Assembly (NCBI RefSeq): GCF_025398035.1
Contig: NZ_CP104558.1
Coordinates: 1,302,001 to 1,366,000 of the forward strand
Source: Rossellomorea vietnamensis
GTDB lineage: Bacteria > Bacillota > Bacilli > Bacillales > Bacillaceae_B
DNA: 64,000 nt
Direction of reading: 5' to 3'
Of the stretch, positions 45,684 to 53,692 are shown in pieces. The translations under genes were made by a program, and so were the position numbers. The notes under the pieces were generated by a model. The model saw only the letters and a list, made by a program, of their open reading frames with translations, was not told the DNA's origin and ran no database searches. Within the stretch, counting starts at the first letter, position 1. Each line of letters starts with the position of its first letter.

Positions 45684-46904
45684 TTAGTTACGGATTGGCG
45701 GCGCGGTTTCTTCAGGAGAAAGTTCCCTGATCAATACCGGTACAGGATATGGAACTCCTTCCTTCTTTTCAAGCTTAATGGCGTACAGTGTTTGAAGGGC
45801 CTGATGATCTTCTTCACGGAACGTCATCGTCCCTTTCGGCGTCTCAAAGCTCATGCCTTCCATCGTGTCGATAAGTGTATCGGCATCCAGATCACCTTCC
45901 GTTTTCTTGATCGCCTCGACAATGGAAATCGCCGAACTCATACCGCCAGGAGTAAAGAGATCCGGTACTTCATCATATTTCTTCTGATGCTCTTCCACTA
46001 ACCAGTCATTGATCTCATTGTCAGGCAGCTCATGGTAATAAACACTGAATCCTTCCATCCCGACAAGGGGTTCCATAGCAGAAAGTGCCGCGATATCAGG
46101 TGCTCCCGTGGATATTTTGATCCCTTTTTCCTGAAGCTTCATATCCGCTATCTGATTCCAGGGAGAATTGGCCCCTGCCCAGATGACAAAAAGATAATCC
46201 GGTTTACTATCGATGACCTTCTGGATGTTGGAGGTAAAATCCGTCGCTGCCGGGTCGGCATATTCTTCAAGGACGATGTCTGCTCCGAGTTTTTCGGCTG
46301 CTTCCTTAAAAGCTGCCACCCCGTCGCGTCCAAAAGAGTAATCCGGTGCCAGAGTGGCAATCTTCACCCCATCCTTCGCGATCGCCGCAGCACCTGCAAC
46401 AGCATCCTGTGAAGAGTTCCGTGCGGTCCGGAAGATATATGGATTAAACTCTGATCCTGTGATGCTGTCCGCAACTGCAGGTTCGACAATCATGATTTTT
46501 TCATACTCCTCTGCAAGAGGGAGCACGGCCAGGGTGTCACCTGAGCTTGAAGACCCCACCAGGAAATCGACTTCATCCTCTTCTAATAATTTCGTCGCTT
46601 TCTGAACCGCTACCTCGGGCTTTGTTTCGGTATCTTCATAGACTACTTCTATTTTCTTTCCTGCCACTTCCATCTTTCCATCCGTCGCATACTCAAGACC
46701 CAATTCAAATCCCTGCTTCGTCTGCTTACCGTATGACTCCAGTGCCCCGGTCAGGGAAGCAAGCACCCCGATTTTCACCGTTTCCTGGTCCTTCCCTTCC
46801 CCGTCCCCTGATCCACTGCTGCTTTCCGAACTGCAGGCACTCGCCGTAACCAACAGACATGACAACATCAGGATGAAAGCCGTCCATCTAAATGATCGAT
46901 TCAT
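45684..46904 (-). CDS. livK: LivK-type substrate-binding lipoprotein
   Basis: 406 aa. Lipoprotein signal with lipobox ASAC (C24), then a Ser/Gly linker and the LivJ-type periplasmic-binding fold: IKIGVLASLTGA-like start (VKIGVLASLTGALESYG), LVGSSSSGDTLAVLP, and TLAPDYSFGRDGV. First gene of the operon that runs to the thiolase. The ligand cannot be told from sequence. The promoter carries the 19-bp activator box. Confidence 0.9.
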   Translation of the reverse strand: MNRSFRWTAFILMLSCLLVTASACSSESSSGSGDGEGKDQETVKIGVLASLTGALESYGKQTKQGFELGLEYATDGKMEVAGKKIEVVYEDTETKPEVAVQKATKLLEEDEVDFLVGSSSSGDTLAVLPLAEEYEKIMIVEPAVADSITGSEFNPYIFRTARNSSQDAVAGAAAIAKDGVKIATLAPDYSFGRDGVAAFKEAAEKLGADIVLEEYADPAATDFTSNIQKVIDSKPDYLFVIWAGANSPWNQIADMKLQEKGIKISTGAPDIAALSAMEPLVGMEGFSVYYHELPDNEINDWLVEEHQKKYDEVPDLFTPGGMSSAISIVEAIKKTEGDLDADTLIDTMEGMSFETPKGTMTFREEDHQALQTLYAIKLEKKEGVPYPVPVLIRELSPEETAPPIRN

Positions 46905-46952
46905 TCTTTTTCCCCCTTAAGATTGAACTAAAGCGATAATAGCTTTGATTTC

Positions 46953-46958
46953 ATCTTA
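46953..46958 (-). promoter_or_regulatory. -10 box of the livK operon
   Basis: Minus-strand TAAGAT exactly 10 bp downstream of the second TGTAAC of the shared box, the same geometry as at the acyl-CoA ligase. No -35 consensus. Confidence 0.5.
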
Positions 46959-46968
46959 GGGGAGGGGA

Positions 46969-46987
46969 GTTACAAATGAGTTACAGG
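46969..46987 (-). promoter_or_regulatory. shared 19-bp activator box, copy B
   Basis: Minus-strand CCTGTAACTCATTTGTAAC, identical to copy A at 36930-36948. The bases between box and -10 differ between the two promoters, so the identity is confined to the box. Confidence 0.7.
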
Positions 46988-47025
46988 GTTTGGCGGGATA
47001 AAATTTTTGGATAAAAAAGGTAAAA

Positions 47026-47151
47026 GGCTGAATTCATTCGGATGCTGGCTGGATTCTCCACGAGAACGGCTGGTTCCTAGACGTTTTCGGCTGGATTATC
47101 GCGATAATTGGCTGGATTCTTCCCCATTTCGGCTGGATTTCCATCGATTCC
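47026..47151. repeat. six degenerate tandem 21-bp units
   Basis: Units start at 47026, 47047, 47068, 47089, 47110 and 47131, each beginning GGCTG[G/A]; five continue as GGCTGG[A/T]T. The remainder of each unit is AT-rich and variable. In one frame they would encode heptads such as WLDSPRE and RLDYRDN, but no credible start or ribosome site is present. They fill most of the 414-bp gap between livK and the HD-GYP gene; 47152-47291 shows nothing else I can name. Confidence 0.7.
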
Positions 47152-47318
47152 TCATGGTTCATTTGATGAAACAGCTGACTTACTCCCGACTTCACTGTCA
47201 CTTACTATGCAAAAGGATTCGATTTCTTACTCTAAATCTATAAAATCACCATGTTCCCCCAGCCCTTTTTCCTATATAATGAATCTACTAAATGTTAGTG
47301 AAATTGGAGGATTCATCC

Positions 47319-48833
47319 TTGGAGATATTTCAGCAATTTCAGCGTACCATCATCAAAAATTATCTTTTAGGCAGTTTCATAGCCGTGTTCGGTGTCGGCT
47401 CTGTGTTCATATTTCAAACCCTTTCCCTTAAGGAGGATGAATTCATTTCAATGGGCAGCATCATCTTCCTCTCGATTGTCACAATGTTCGGATTTGAATT
47501 TCTCGTCTATAGGAAGCATATTCGTCCAATGAAAGATGTTTATATCAGGAAAGACCCTTCCATCGATTTGGAAGTCCTCGTTACCGCTTATAATCAAGCA
47601 GAAAGATTTCCGCTTTTAACCGTTAAACGGATCCTGTTGCCCCACTTCCTGGGGCTTTCAGTACCGTCGACTTTGCTGACAGTCGTATTCATCCATGAAG
47701 GCACCCTTTCCATTCCGTACTCGTATATCCTTTACGCATGGTTCGGGGCTTTTCTAGTGGCGATCCTTCATGCGTTGATCGAATTTTTCTTAACATTCAA
47801 AGCTTGTCACCATCTGCAAGTAGATTTGATCCGGAAGTCGAGGACATGGTATGGGGTCGATCCTTCCAACCAGTCCACTTTATTTATCAGTTTAAAACAA
47901 AAGATACTGGCCGCATCGTTATTCCTTGCCCTGTTTCCGATCCTGCTGTTTTCACTCGCGTCTCAGATCCGCTTATCCATCGCGGACTCTACTCTTTTAG
48001 TGGACTACTGGAAATGGGCAGGCATCCTTGTCCTCATCATTACGGTCCTTGCCTTCTACGGGGCGATCCTTATTTTCAAAAATATTGAAGGACCCGTAAT
48101 GGAATTGGTCAACCGTTTTGAAAAGGTGGAACAGGGGCATGTTGCACCCTCTCTCAATACGTATACGGACGAGTTCTCCCACCTCTTTTCAGGATTTAAC
48201 CACATGGTGGAAGCCATCAATCTCCGTGACCAGAAGAACCAGCTGCTTCTAGACCAATTTTTTGCAGTGGTGGCAGGCACTTTGGACGCACGTGATCCTT
48301 ACACTGCAGGGCATAGTAAGCGTGTGGCGGAATATTCCGTTCTGATTGCCAGACAGTGTAAATGGTCTCTGGAGGAAATCGATTTACTCAATAAGTCGGC
48401 ACTGCTTCATGACATCGGAAAGATCGGGATCAGGGATGACGTGCTTTTAAAAGAAGGTCGATTGACCGATGAAGAATTTGATCAGATCAAACGGCACCCT
48501 GCAATCGGTGAAGAAATCGTCAAAGGGGTTCAGTTGACGGAAGAACTCCTGCCCATCTTACCCGGGATTAGGCATCACCACGAGAGGATCGATGGCTTCG
48601 GTTATCCTGACCGGTTAAAAGGCGACGAAATACCCGTATTCGGACGATTGATCGCTGTCGCAGATGCCTTTGACGCCATGACGTCTGACCGTCCTTACCG
48701 TAAAGGGATGCCTTATGAGAAGGCATTCTCCATCTTGAAAGAAGGCAGGGGGACACAGTGGGACAAGGAATTTGTAGATGCTTTCCTTAAGAGGATGGAA
48801 CTCGATGCGGGGAACATAAGGGAGACAGGGTGA
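47319..48833 (+). CDS. membrane HD-GYP domain phosphodiesterase
   Basis: 504 aa. TTG at 47319 is chosen because GGAGG lies 8 bp upstream. Six hydrophobic helices occupy about residues 15-255, a HAMP-like linker follows (FKNIEGPVMELVNRFEKVEQG), then the HD-GYP domain from about 310: DARDPYTAGHSKRVAEYS, LLHDIGKIGI, RHHHERIDGFGYPDRLKGDEIP and ADAFDAMTSDRPYR. All metal ligands and the GYP motif are intact, so cyclic-di-GMP or related nucleotide hydrolysis is likely. Convergent with the BTAD regulator gene. Confidence 0.9.
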   Translation: MEIFQQFQRTIIKNYLLGSFIAVFGVGSVFIFQTLSLKEDEFISMGSIIFLSIVTMFGFEFLVYRKHIRPMKDVYIRKDPSIDLEVLVTAYNQAERFPLLTVKRILLPHFLGLSVPSTLLTVVFIHEGTLSIPYSYILYAWFGAFLVAILHALIEFFLTFKACHHLQVDLIRKSRTWYGVDPSNQSTLFISLKQKILAASLFLALFPILLFSLASQIRLSIADSTLLVDYWKWAGILVLIITVLAFYGAILIFKNIEGPVMELVNRFEKVEQGHVAPSLNTYTDEFSHLFSGFNHMVEAINLRDQKNQLLLDQFFAVVAGTLDARDPYTAGHSKRVAEYSVLIARQCKWSLEEIDLLNKSALLHDIGKIGIRDDVLLKEGRLTDEEFDQIKRHPAIGEEIVKGVQLTEELLPILPGIRHHHERIDGFGYPDRLKGDEIPVFGRLIAVADAFDAMTSDRPYRKGMPYEKAFSILKEGRGTQWDKEFVDAFLKRMELDAGNIRETG

Positions 48834-48853
48834 TACATGTCTCGCAACGCACC

Positions 48854-48892
48854 AAAAAAAGGATCCGATCGCAAACCGACCGGATCCTTTTT
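48854..48892. terminator. bidirectional terminator
   Basis: GGATCCGATCG pairs with CGACCGGATCC (one mismatch), flanked by seven A on the left and TTTTT on the right; serves the convergent HD-GYP and regulator genes. Confidence 0.85.
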
Positions 48893-48896
48893 CTAT

Positions 48897-51800
48897 TTAA
48901 AGTGCTTTTCCGCCACTCTCTGGCCCCACCACCATTTCATACATTTGAACGGTCGCCGTCATCGGTTCGACACCAAGTTCAGACTGAAGGAGGGATTTGC
49001 ACCGTCTGAACCATTTAACGGCCTGCGATCGGTTATTTTTTTGGTAGTAGCCGTACATGAGAATTCTGTAAGCTTCCTCCCAGAGAGGATCATGGTCGAT
49101 GATGGAGAAGCAGTAATCGAGAGCTTCGTCTACCTTTTCCGCCCTGACAGCAAGCTGTGCCCGTTTTTCCATTCCCCTCAAGTACAGCAGCTGCAGCCTC
49201 TCCCTTTCCTTACCCGTCCACCACATGCCTTTTCGGTCGGGCAGGAACTCACCTTTATAGTAGTGAAAGCCCCTTTCAAGATATTGTATGGACTTTTCTA
49301 CATCATTCTCCTTTAACCCTTCCATGATCCAACCCGTAAATTGTTCGGCATCGTATTCGATATTTGCTGATGGATTCAGTCCGTAGCCTTCCTGATGCCT
49401 CCCGATGAAGAAAGCTTTTCCCCTTGCTTGTCGATTCGGCTCCAATACATTGTTCAAGGCATTGAGTGCCACTTTGAAATCACGGTCGGAACCACTCCCC
49501 TCCGGCCACAGCTCTTCGATGATTTCTTCCTTCCTCTTTAATTGCTTTCCATGGATCAGCAGATATTGAAATAATTCCTTTGCCTTCTCCCTTTGCCATT
49601 GCTTCTCCATGACCCTCTGATCCCCTAACTGGATTTCAAATCGGCCAAGGGTTTGAACCTTTATGGAATATCCCGGGTGAGATGGGATCGAATCATACCC
49701 CAATCTCGTTAGCAGTTGATGACAGTACGGAGCATGGATTCCTGCCTGATAAGCTTTCACGATTAACGGAACCAGGCTTTGCAGGTCCTTTGGCCCGAAT
49801 GTCGTCGGCTTAAAAAAGATGAATTCATATTCCCCTGTCTGTACTTCATTCAAACAGGAGGTCATGCTCTCCATAAACAAAGCAGTATCATCGGTTTTAT
49901 AAGCGACTGCGCTTTTCCACAGCTTTGTCATCGTTTTGCCGTATCGGTCACCGCAGGAATCAAATTGTCTCTCCGCCCGGTCAAAGCATGTTCTTGCTTC
50001 TCCCCATTCTTCACGGTAGAAACCCGTGATCCCCATACTGAGCAGGATAAGGGAATACAGCCACATGTCCTCTACCTTTTCCGTTTCATGCAGCGCTTCT
50101 TCTGCCAGTTCCTCCGCCCTTTGAAACTCACCCATCCGGGCATAAAGAATGCTCAATCCCATAAACGGTTCTGCTTTTCCCCTGGAGACATTGATTTGAC
50201 TCATTAATTCTAGCGAGGTTTCATAACAGTTTTTCGCCAGGGATGTATCATAGTCGCTGATCAGCTGAACCGCATGTCCCATCCTGATCCACCCGCAGGC
50301 TTCCACAAACGGGGATTTCCCTTTTATTCCCTGACTGATTCCATGCTGTGCCAATGATTTGGCTTCATTCCCGTTCCCCATGAACGATTGAATGAGGGAA
50401 AGCAACAATTCTTTCTCACGGTGTGATTGCGGTAGCTGATCTTCCCCTTCTTTGTATAGCAGGACCTGCTTGGCTTCTTGAAGCTTGCCAGTCCTGAGCA
50501 GCATCCTTGCTTCGAGATTGCCTTCTTCTTTCATGAATCCGTTCCTTTTTCCTTTGTCATACCAAAGCTTTGCCTGTATCGCCTTTCCTGAGTTTACAAG
50601 GTTCTCGGCTGTTAACACGTACAGGTGATTCTTTTCTTCTACATATTCCTGCTCCCCGGCTTCAAGGCATTCAATGGCCTTAAGTAAAAACCGCTGCGCT
50701 TTTCCCGGTTGAATCGTATCTAAATAAATCCTTCCGATTCCTTCATATGCTTTACTCAACATAATCGGATCATTATATGTCAGCTCTACTCCCCTCGTAT
50801 AAGCTTTTTCTGCTTTTTCATAAAATGAACGATAGCGAAAGAATTCACCTTGATAAAACCACAGGGAATGATGTTGATCCTTTACATGATCCGGGATGCC
50901 TTTTAAATAATCCCCCAATGTTTCGAGCTGCCCGCCCTTCATCATCCCTTCAGCTTCTTTGGCGAGGATCGTGGACACTGCCTCGATATTCCCCATTTTC
51001 AAATAATGGAAGATGGCTTTCTCCCATTTCCCGATCCCTTCAAAGAATCGGGCGCACTTCAAATGAAGTTCCTTATAGAGCCCTGGGCTTTCTTCTTTCA
51101 ATCTTCGTTCTAAAAATGTTTGGAACAAGGCATGCAGACGAAAGTGATGAGAGCCTTTCATTTCCTGTAGGAGAGCATTCTTTTCGGATAGCTGCTTCAG
51201 CATCTGTTCGGATCCCGGCAGGTCAAAGATCACTTCGCATGTATTTCCGTTGATTTCATCCAGGATCGAAATCTGCTTAAGGAATTGTTGCACGATTGGT
51301 GTTTGCTTGGAGAGCACTTCCTGGGCCAGGTAATGAAAGAGTTCTTCCAGGGAGGAATGCTGCTTTTCCACCGTAAGGATATCCGGATTTTCCTTAAGCT
51401 GCGAGTGGATCATACTGACTGCGATGACCCAGCCTTCGGTCAAATCATAAATGGCATCGAGCTGGGATTCAGGGATGAGGGTTTCATGAAACCCCGTTAA
51501 TAGTAGCTCCACCTCTTCTTTCCTGAGGCACAAATCACTTTCTGATATCTCCATCAGTTGACCGGATATCTTAAGCTGAATAAATGAGGACCAGGCAGGT
51601 TTGGTGCGTGTAGAAAGAAAGAAATGAATATTTCCGGGTAAATGTTCGATGACTTTCTCCATCCATTGATTGATGAGAAAGGAATGATCCACAAGATGAT
51701 AGTCATCTACAATGATGGTGAAGGAGCGGGGGATTTTCATGCATTCGTTAATAAACAGGGCACTTAACCGGTGGATATCATCTTCCTTCATATATTGTCC

Positions 51801-52118
51801 CATAGACCGGAGCATCTCTCTTAGTTCTTCTCCAAAATGTGGGATCTGCTTTTGGATTCCATAGACGATATTGGTGACAAAAGGGATCAGTCCATCATCG
51901 GTCTGTGTGATGGAGTACCAGCAATATTCTGGTTGTACATCCTGTAAGAATTGGCTGATGGCCGTACTTTTCCCATAGCCTGCTCCCGAATGGACGATCA
52001 CTAATTTGTAATCTGTAACCGTTCTCATCTTTTTCATTAAGCTTGGACGCCTAATGTAGGAATCCTTGACAACAGGCGGCACAAATTTGGTTTCAATAAT
52101 TGGAATTTCCGCTGTCAC
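48897..52118 (-). CDS. STAND-ATPase/TPR regulator with C-terminal BTAD (SARP-like)
   Basis: 1073 aa from GTG at 52118 (GAGGGTGG upstream; the longer frame would overlap the signal peptidase gene). Order: MalT-like NTPase domain with Walker A HSGAGYGKST (43-52) and IIVDDYHLVDHSF, TPR-rich middle (about 420-780), then an OmpR/SARP-type winged helix (about 818-917, LGRFEIQLGDQRVMEKQWQR) and BTAD domain (920-1065). MalT-type proteins become active on inducer and ATP binding; SARP domains bind direct repeats upstream of a -10. It is the best candidate for binding the 19-bp TGTAAC boxes of the liv operon and acyl-CoA ligase. Confidence 0.88.
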   Translation of the reverse strand: MTAEIPIIETKFVPPVVKDSYIRRPSLMKKMRTVTDYKLVIVHSGAGYGKSTAISQFLQDVQPEYCWYSITQTDDGLIPFVTNIVYGIQKQIPHFGEELREMLRSMGQYMKEDDIHRLSALFINECMKIPRSFTIIVDDYHLVDHSFLINQWMEKVIEHLPGNIHFFLSTRTKPAWSSFIQLKISGQLMEISESDLCLRKEEVELLLTGFHETLIPESQLDAIYDLTEGWVIAVSMIHSQLKENPDILTVEKQHSSLEELFHYLAQEVLSKQTPIVQQFLKQISILDEINGNTCEVIFDLPGSEQMLKQLSEKNALLQEMKGSHHFRLHALFQTFLERRLKEESPGLYKELHLKCARFFEGIGKWEKAIFHYLKMGNIEAVSTILAKEAEGMMKGGQLETLGDYLKGIPDHVKDQHHSLWFYQGEFFRYRSFYEKAEKAYTRGVELTYNDPIMLSKAYEGIGRIYLDTIQPGKAQRFLLKAIECLEAGEQEYVEEKNHLYVLTAENLVNSGKAIQAKLWYDKGKRNGFMKEEGNLEARMLLRTGKLQEAKQVLLYKEGEDQLPQSHREKELLLSLIQSFMGNGNEAKSLAQHGISQGIKGKSPFVEACGWIRMGHAVQLISDYDTSLAKNCYETSLELMSQINVSRGKAEPFMGLSILYARMGEFQRAEELAEEALHETEKVEDMWLYSLILLSMGITGFYREEWGEARTCFDRAERQFDSCGDRYGKTMTKLWKSAVAYKTDDTALFMESMTSCLNEVQTGEYEFIFFKPTTFGPKDLQSLVPLIVKAYQAGIHAPYCHQLLTRLGYDSIPSHPGYSIKVQTLGRFEIQLGDQRVMEKQWQREKAKELFQYLLIHGKQLKRKEEIIEELWPEGSGSDRDFKVALNALNNVLEPNRQARGKAFFIGRHQEGYGLNPSANIEYDAEQFTGWIMEGLKENDVEKSIQYLERGFHYYKGEFLPDRKGMWWTGKERERLQLLYLRGMEKRAQLAVRAEKVDEALDYCFSIIDHDPLWEEAYRILMYGYYQKNNRSQAVKWFRRCKSLLQSELGVEPMTATVQMYEMVVGPESGGKAL

Positions 52119-52201
52119 ATAACCACCCTCAAAACGAACGAATTTTCTTATTATTCTATCATATTTATGGCAAAGGTGGATAACTAGTACATAATCGGCA
52201 A

Positions 52202-52237
52202 AAAAGAAGGCGTCCCCATCATGAGGCGCCTTCTTTT
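52202..52237. terminator. bidirectional-looking terminator
   Basis: AAAAGAAGGCG (52202-52212) pairs perfectly with CGCCTTCTTTT (52227-52237). On the minus strand it ends the signal-peptidase gene. Confidence 0.8.
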
Positions 52238-52242
52238 CCGTT

Positions 52243-52803
52243 CTATTTTCTAAACTGTACATCCCATTCATTGATCGGCCAATAGCGAAGGTCCACTTTC
52301 CCGACAATCTGCTCACGGTCCACAAATCCGAAATAGCGGCTATCCATACTTCCCCGGCGATTGTCCCCGAGAACGAAGATCTTACCTTTAGGAACTGTTT
52401 TTTCACCTGTGATTTCCTGCAGGGTAAAGTCACCCGTCAGCTTACTGCCGATGTACTCCTGCTTGAATTTTTCTAAATAGGGTTCTGGATAGTACTCCCC
52501 ATTCACATAAAGTTTGTCATCTTTGTATACGATTTTATCACCAGGCAAACCAATGATCCTCTTCACATAATCTTCTTTTTCATTTGCATGGAACACCACT
52601 ACATCAAAGCGGTCCAGTTCTCCTATATGATAGCCGATTTTATTGACAACCAGTTTATTTCCATCCTGCAGTGTCGGCATCATCGATTCGCCTTCCACCA
52701 CATAGTTGGAGAAGAGAAAGGTTCGAATGATGATGAATATGATTAATCCAATTCCCAAGGCTTTGATCCATTCAAGTCCTTCTCTTTTTACCTCTTCTCT
52801 CAA
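52243..52803 (-). CDS. signal peptidase I
   Basis: 186 aa type I signal peptidase with one N-terminal membrane helix (about 12-30). Catalytic Ser in VEGESMMPTL and Lys in DYVKRIIGLPGD, with GDNRRGSMDSRYFG as box E. Starts at TTG (AGGAGG upstream), overlapping the TVP38 stop by 4 bp, so the two are coupled. In B. subtilis yhjE and sipV are neighbours in the same way. Confidence 0.93.
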   Translation of the reverse strand: MREEVKREGLEWIKALGIGLIIFIIIRTFLFSNYVVEGESMMPTLQDGNKLVVNKIGYHIGELDRFDVVVFHANEKEDYVKRIIGLPGDKIVYKDDKLYVNGEYYPEPYLEKFKQEYIGSKLTGDFTLQEITGEKTVPKGKIFVLGDNRRGSMDSRYFGFVDREQIVGKVDLRYWPINEWDVQFRK

Positions 52804-53441
52804 TTTGATTCCTCCTGCTTTTTCCGTTCGATTCGTTGGTCTAATTCCATTTTCTTATTCAGATGTATCTCAATTCTTTTTCCGACAAACCATAACACAA
52901 AAATAATAGCCACAACGATTACAGTACGAATTGGTTGTTTAACTAATGATATAATATCATATCCTATAAAACTTATGGTGAATATCATCACCATTTTCCC
53001 CGTTACCACTGCCAGCATATATTGAGCGATGCTGATGGAGGATAACCCTGCCACCACATTTACAACCGCAGACGGAGTAAACGGGAAACACAAGAGGATG
53101 AACAGCGGTCCAAACCCATGCCTGTCTACCCATTTTGTCAATCGATTCACTTGCTTATTCTTCCTCAAGAAGCGAAAGACCCTTGTCTCCCCATATCTCC
53201 TTACCAATAGAAAGACGATCAGGGCACCAAGCGTAGCACCGATCCATGAGAACAAAAAGCCCCACCATAAACCGAATGCATTTGCATTGGCCGTCACAAA
53301 TACAACCAGGGGCAGGAATGGAAGAAATGCCTCAAGTAACGGGAGGAGGATTCCGGGAATCGGTCCAAATGAACGATATTGCTGAATCAAATCCATCATA
53401 TTTTCAAGCGTAAACCAATTTTTTATCGTATTGATATTCAT
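52800..53441 (-). CDS. TVP38/TMEM64 (DedA-like) membrane protein, YhjE-like
   Basis: 213 aa, about five helices. SNARE-associated/VTT domain motif: FVTANANAFGLWWGFLFSWIG, then RRYGE and FPFTPSAVVNVVAGLSS. Members are implicated in lipid scrambling or flippase activity. The charged C-terminus (KKMELDQRIERKKQEE) is cytoplasmic. First gene of a two-gene operon with signal peptidase. Confidence 0.87.
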   Translation of the reverse strand: MNINTIKNWFTLENMMDLIQQYRSFGPIPGILLPLLEAFLPFLPLVVFVTANANAFGLWWGFLFSWIGATLGALIVFLLVRRYGETRVFRFLRKNKQVNRLTKWVDRHGFGPLFILLCFPFTPSAVVNVVAGLSSISIAQYMLAVVTGKMVMIFTISFIGYDIISLVKQPIRTVIVVAIIFVLWFVGKRIEIHLNKKMELDQRIERKKQEESN

Positions 53442-53650
53442 ATTATATGTTTCCCCTTAAACGACCATGAACTTCGCCTTCACTTCTTACTCTCTCATCA
53501 TATCACACCGGAACAGGATTTCCATATTGCAATTTGACGTGTCGTTTTTATTAATACACGTTTTCCTAAAGCGGGGGATTGTAAACCTCATGCGGAACGG
53601 TAATTTTTTCAGGAGTGGCCATTCCCCCTCTCCCTCCTCCGATTCCCTCG

Positions 53651-53681
53651 AAAAAACTGCCATCCCCACCGGAATGACAGT
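53651..53681 (-). terminator. terminator of the S9 peptidase gene
   Basis: Minus-strand ACTGTCAT pairs with ATGGCAGT (53674-53681 with 53656-53663, one G-U) and is followed by six T residues. Confidence 0.75.
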
Positions 53682-53692
53682 TCTCCCAAACT

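Noticed and set aside
47026..47151. CRISPR array
   Set aside because: The 21-bp units are contiguous and diverge throughout their second half; there are no identical repeats separated by spacers, and no cas genes nearby.
47007..47243. Small protein encoded by the 21-bp repeats
   Set aside because: The frame begins at a TTG without a ribosome site, and repeat-derived heptads such as WLDSPRE can arise simply because 21 is a multiple of 3.
52119..52433. N-terminal extension of the BTAD regulator frame up to 52433
   Set aside because: It would overlap most of the C-terminal part of the signal peptidase gene, has no ribosome site, and the residues are antiparallel read-through without similarity. 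GTG at 52118 has GAGGGTGG upstream.
53442..53490. LexA box upstream of the yhjE-like/signal peptidase operon
   Set aside because: I looked for CGAAC-N4-GTTCG because the yhjD-like neighbour has one; only isolated GAAC/CGAAG half-sites are present.
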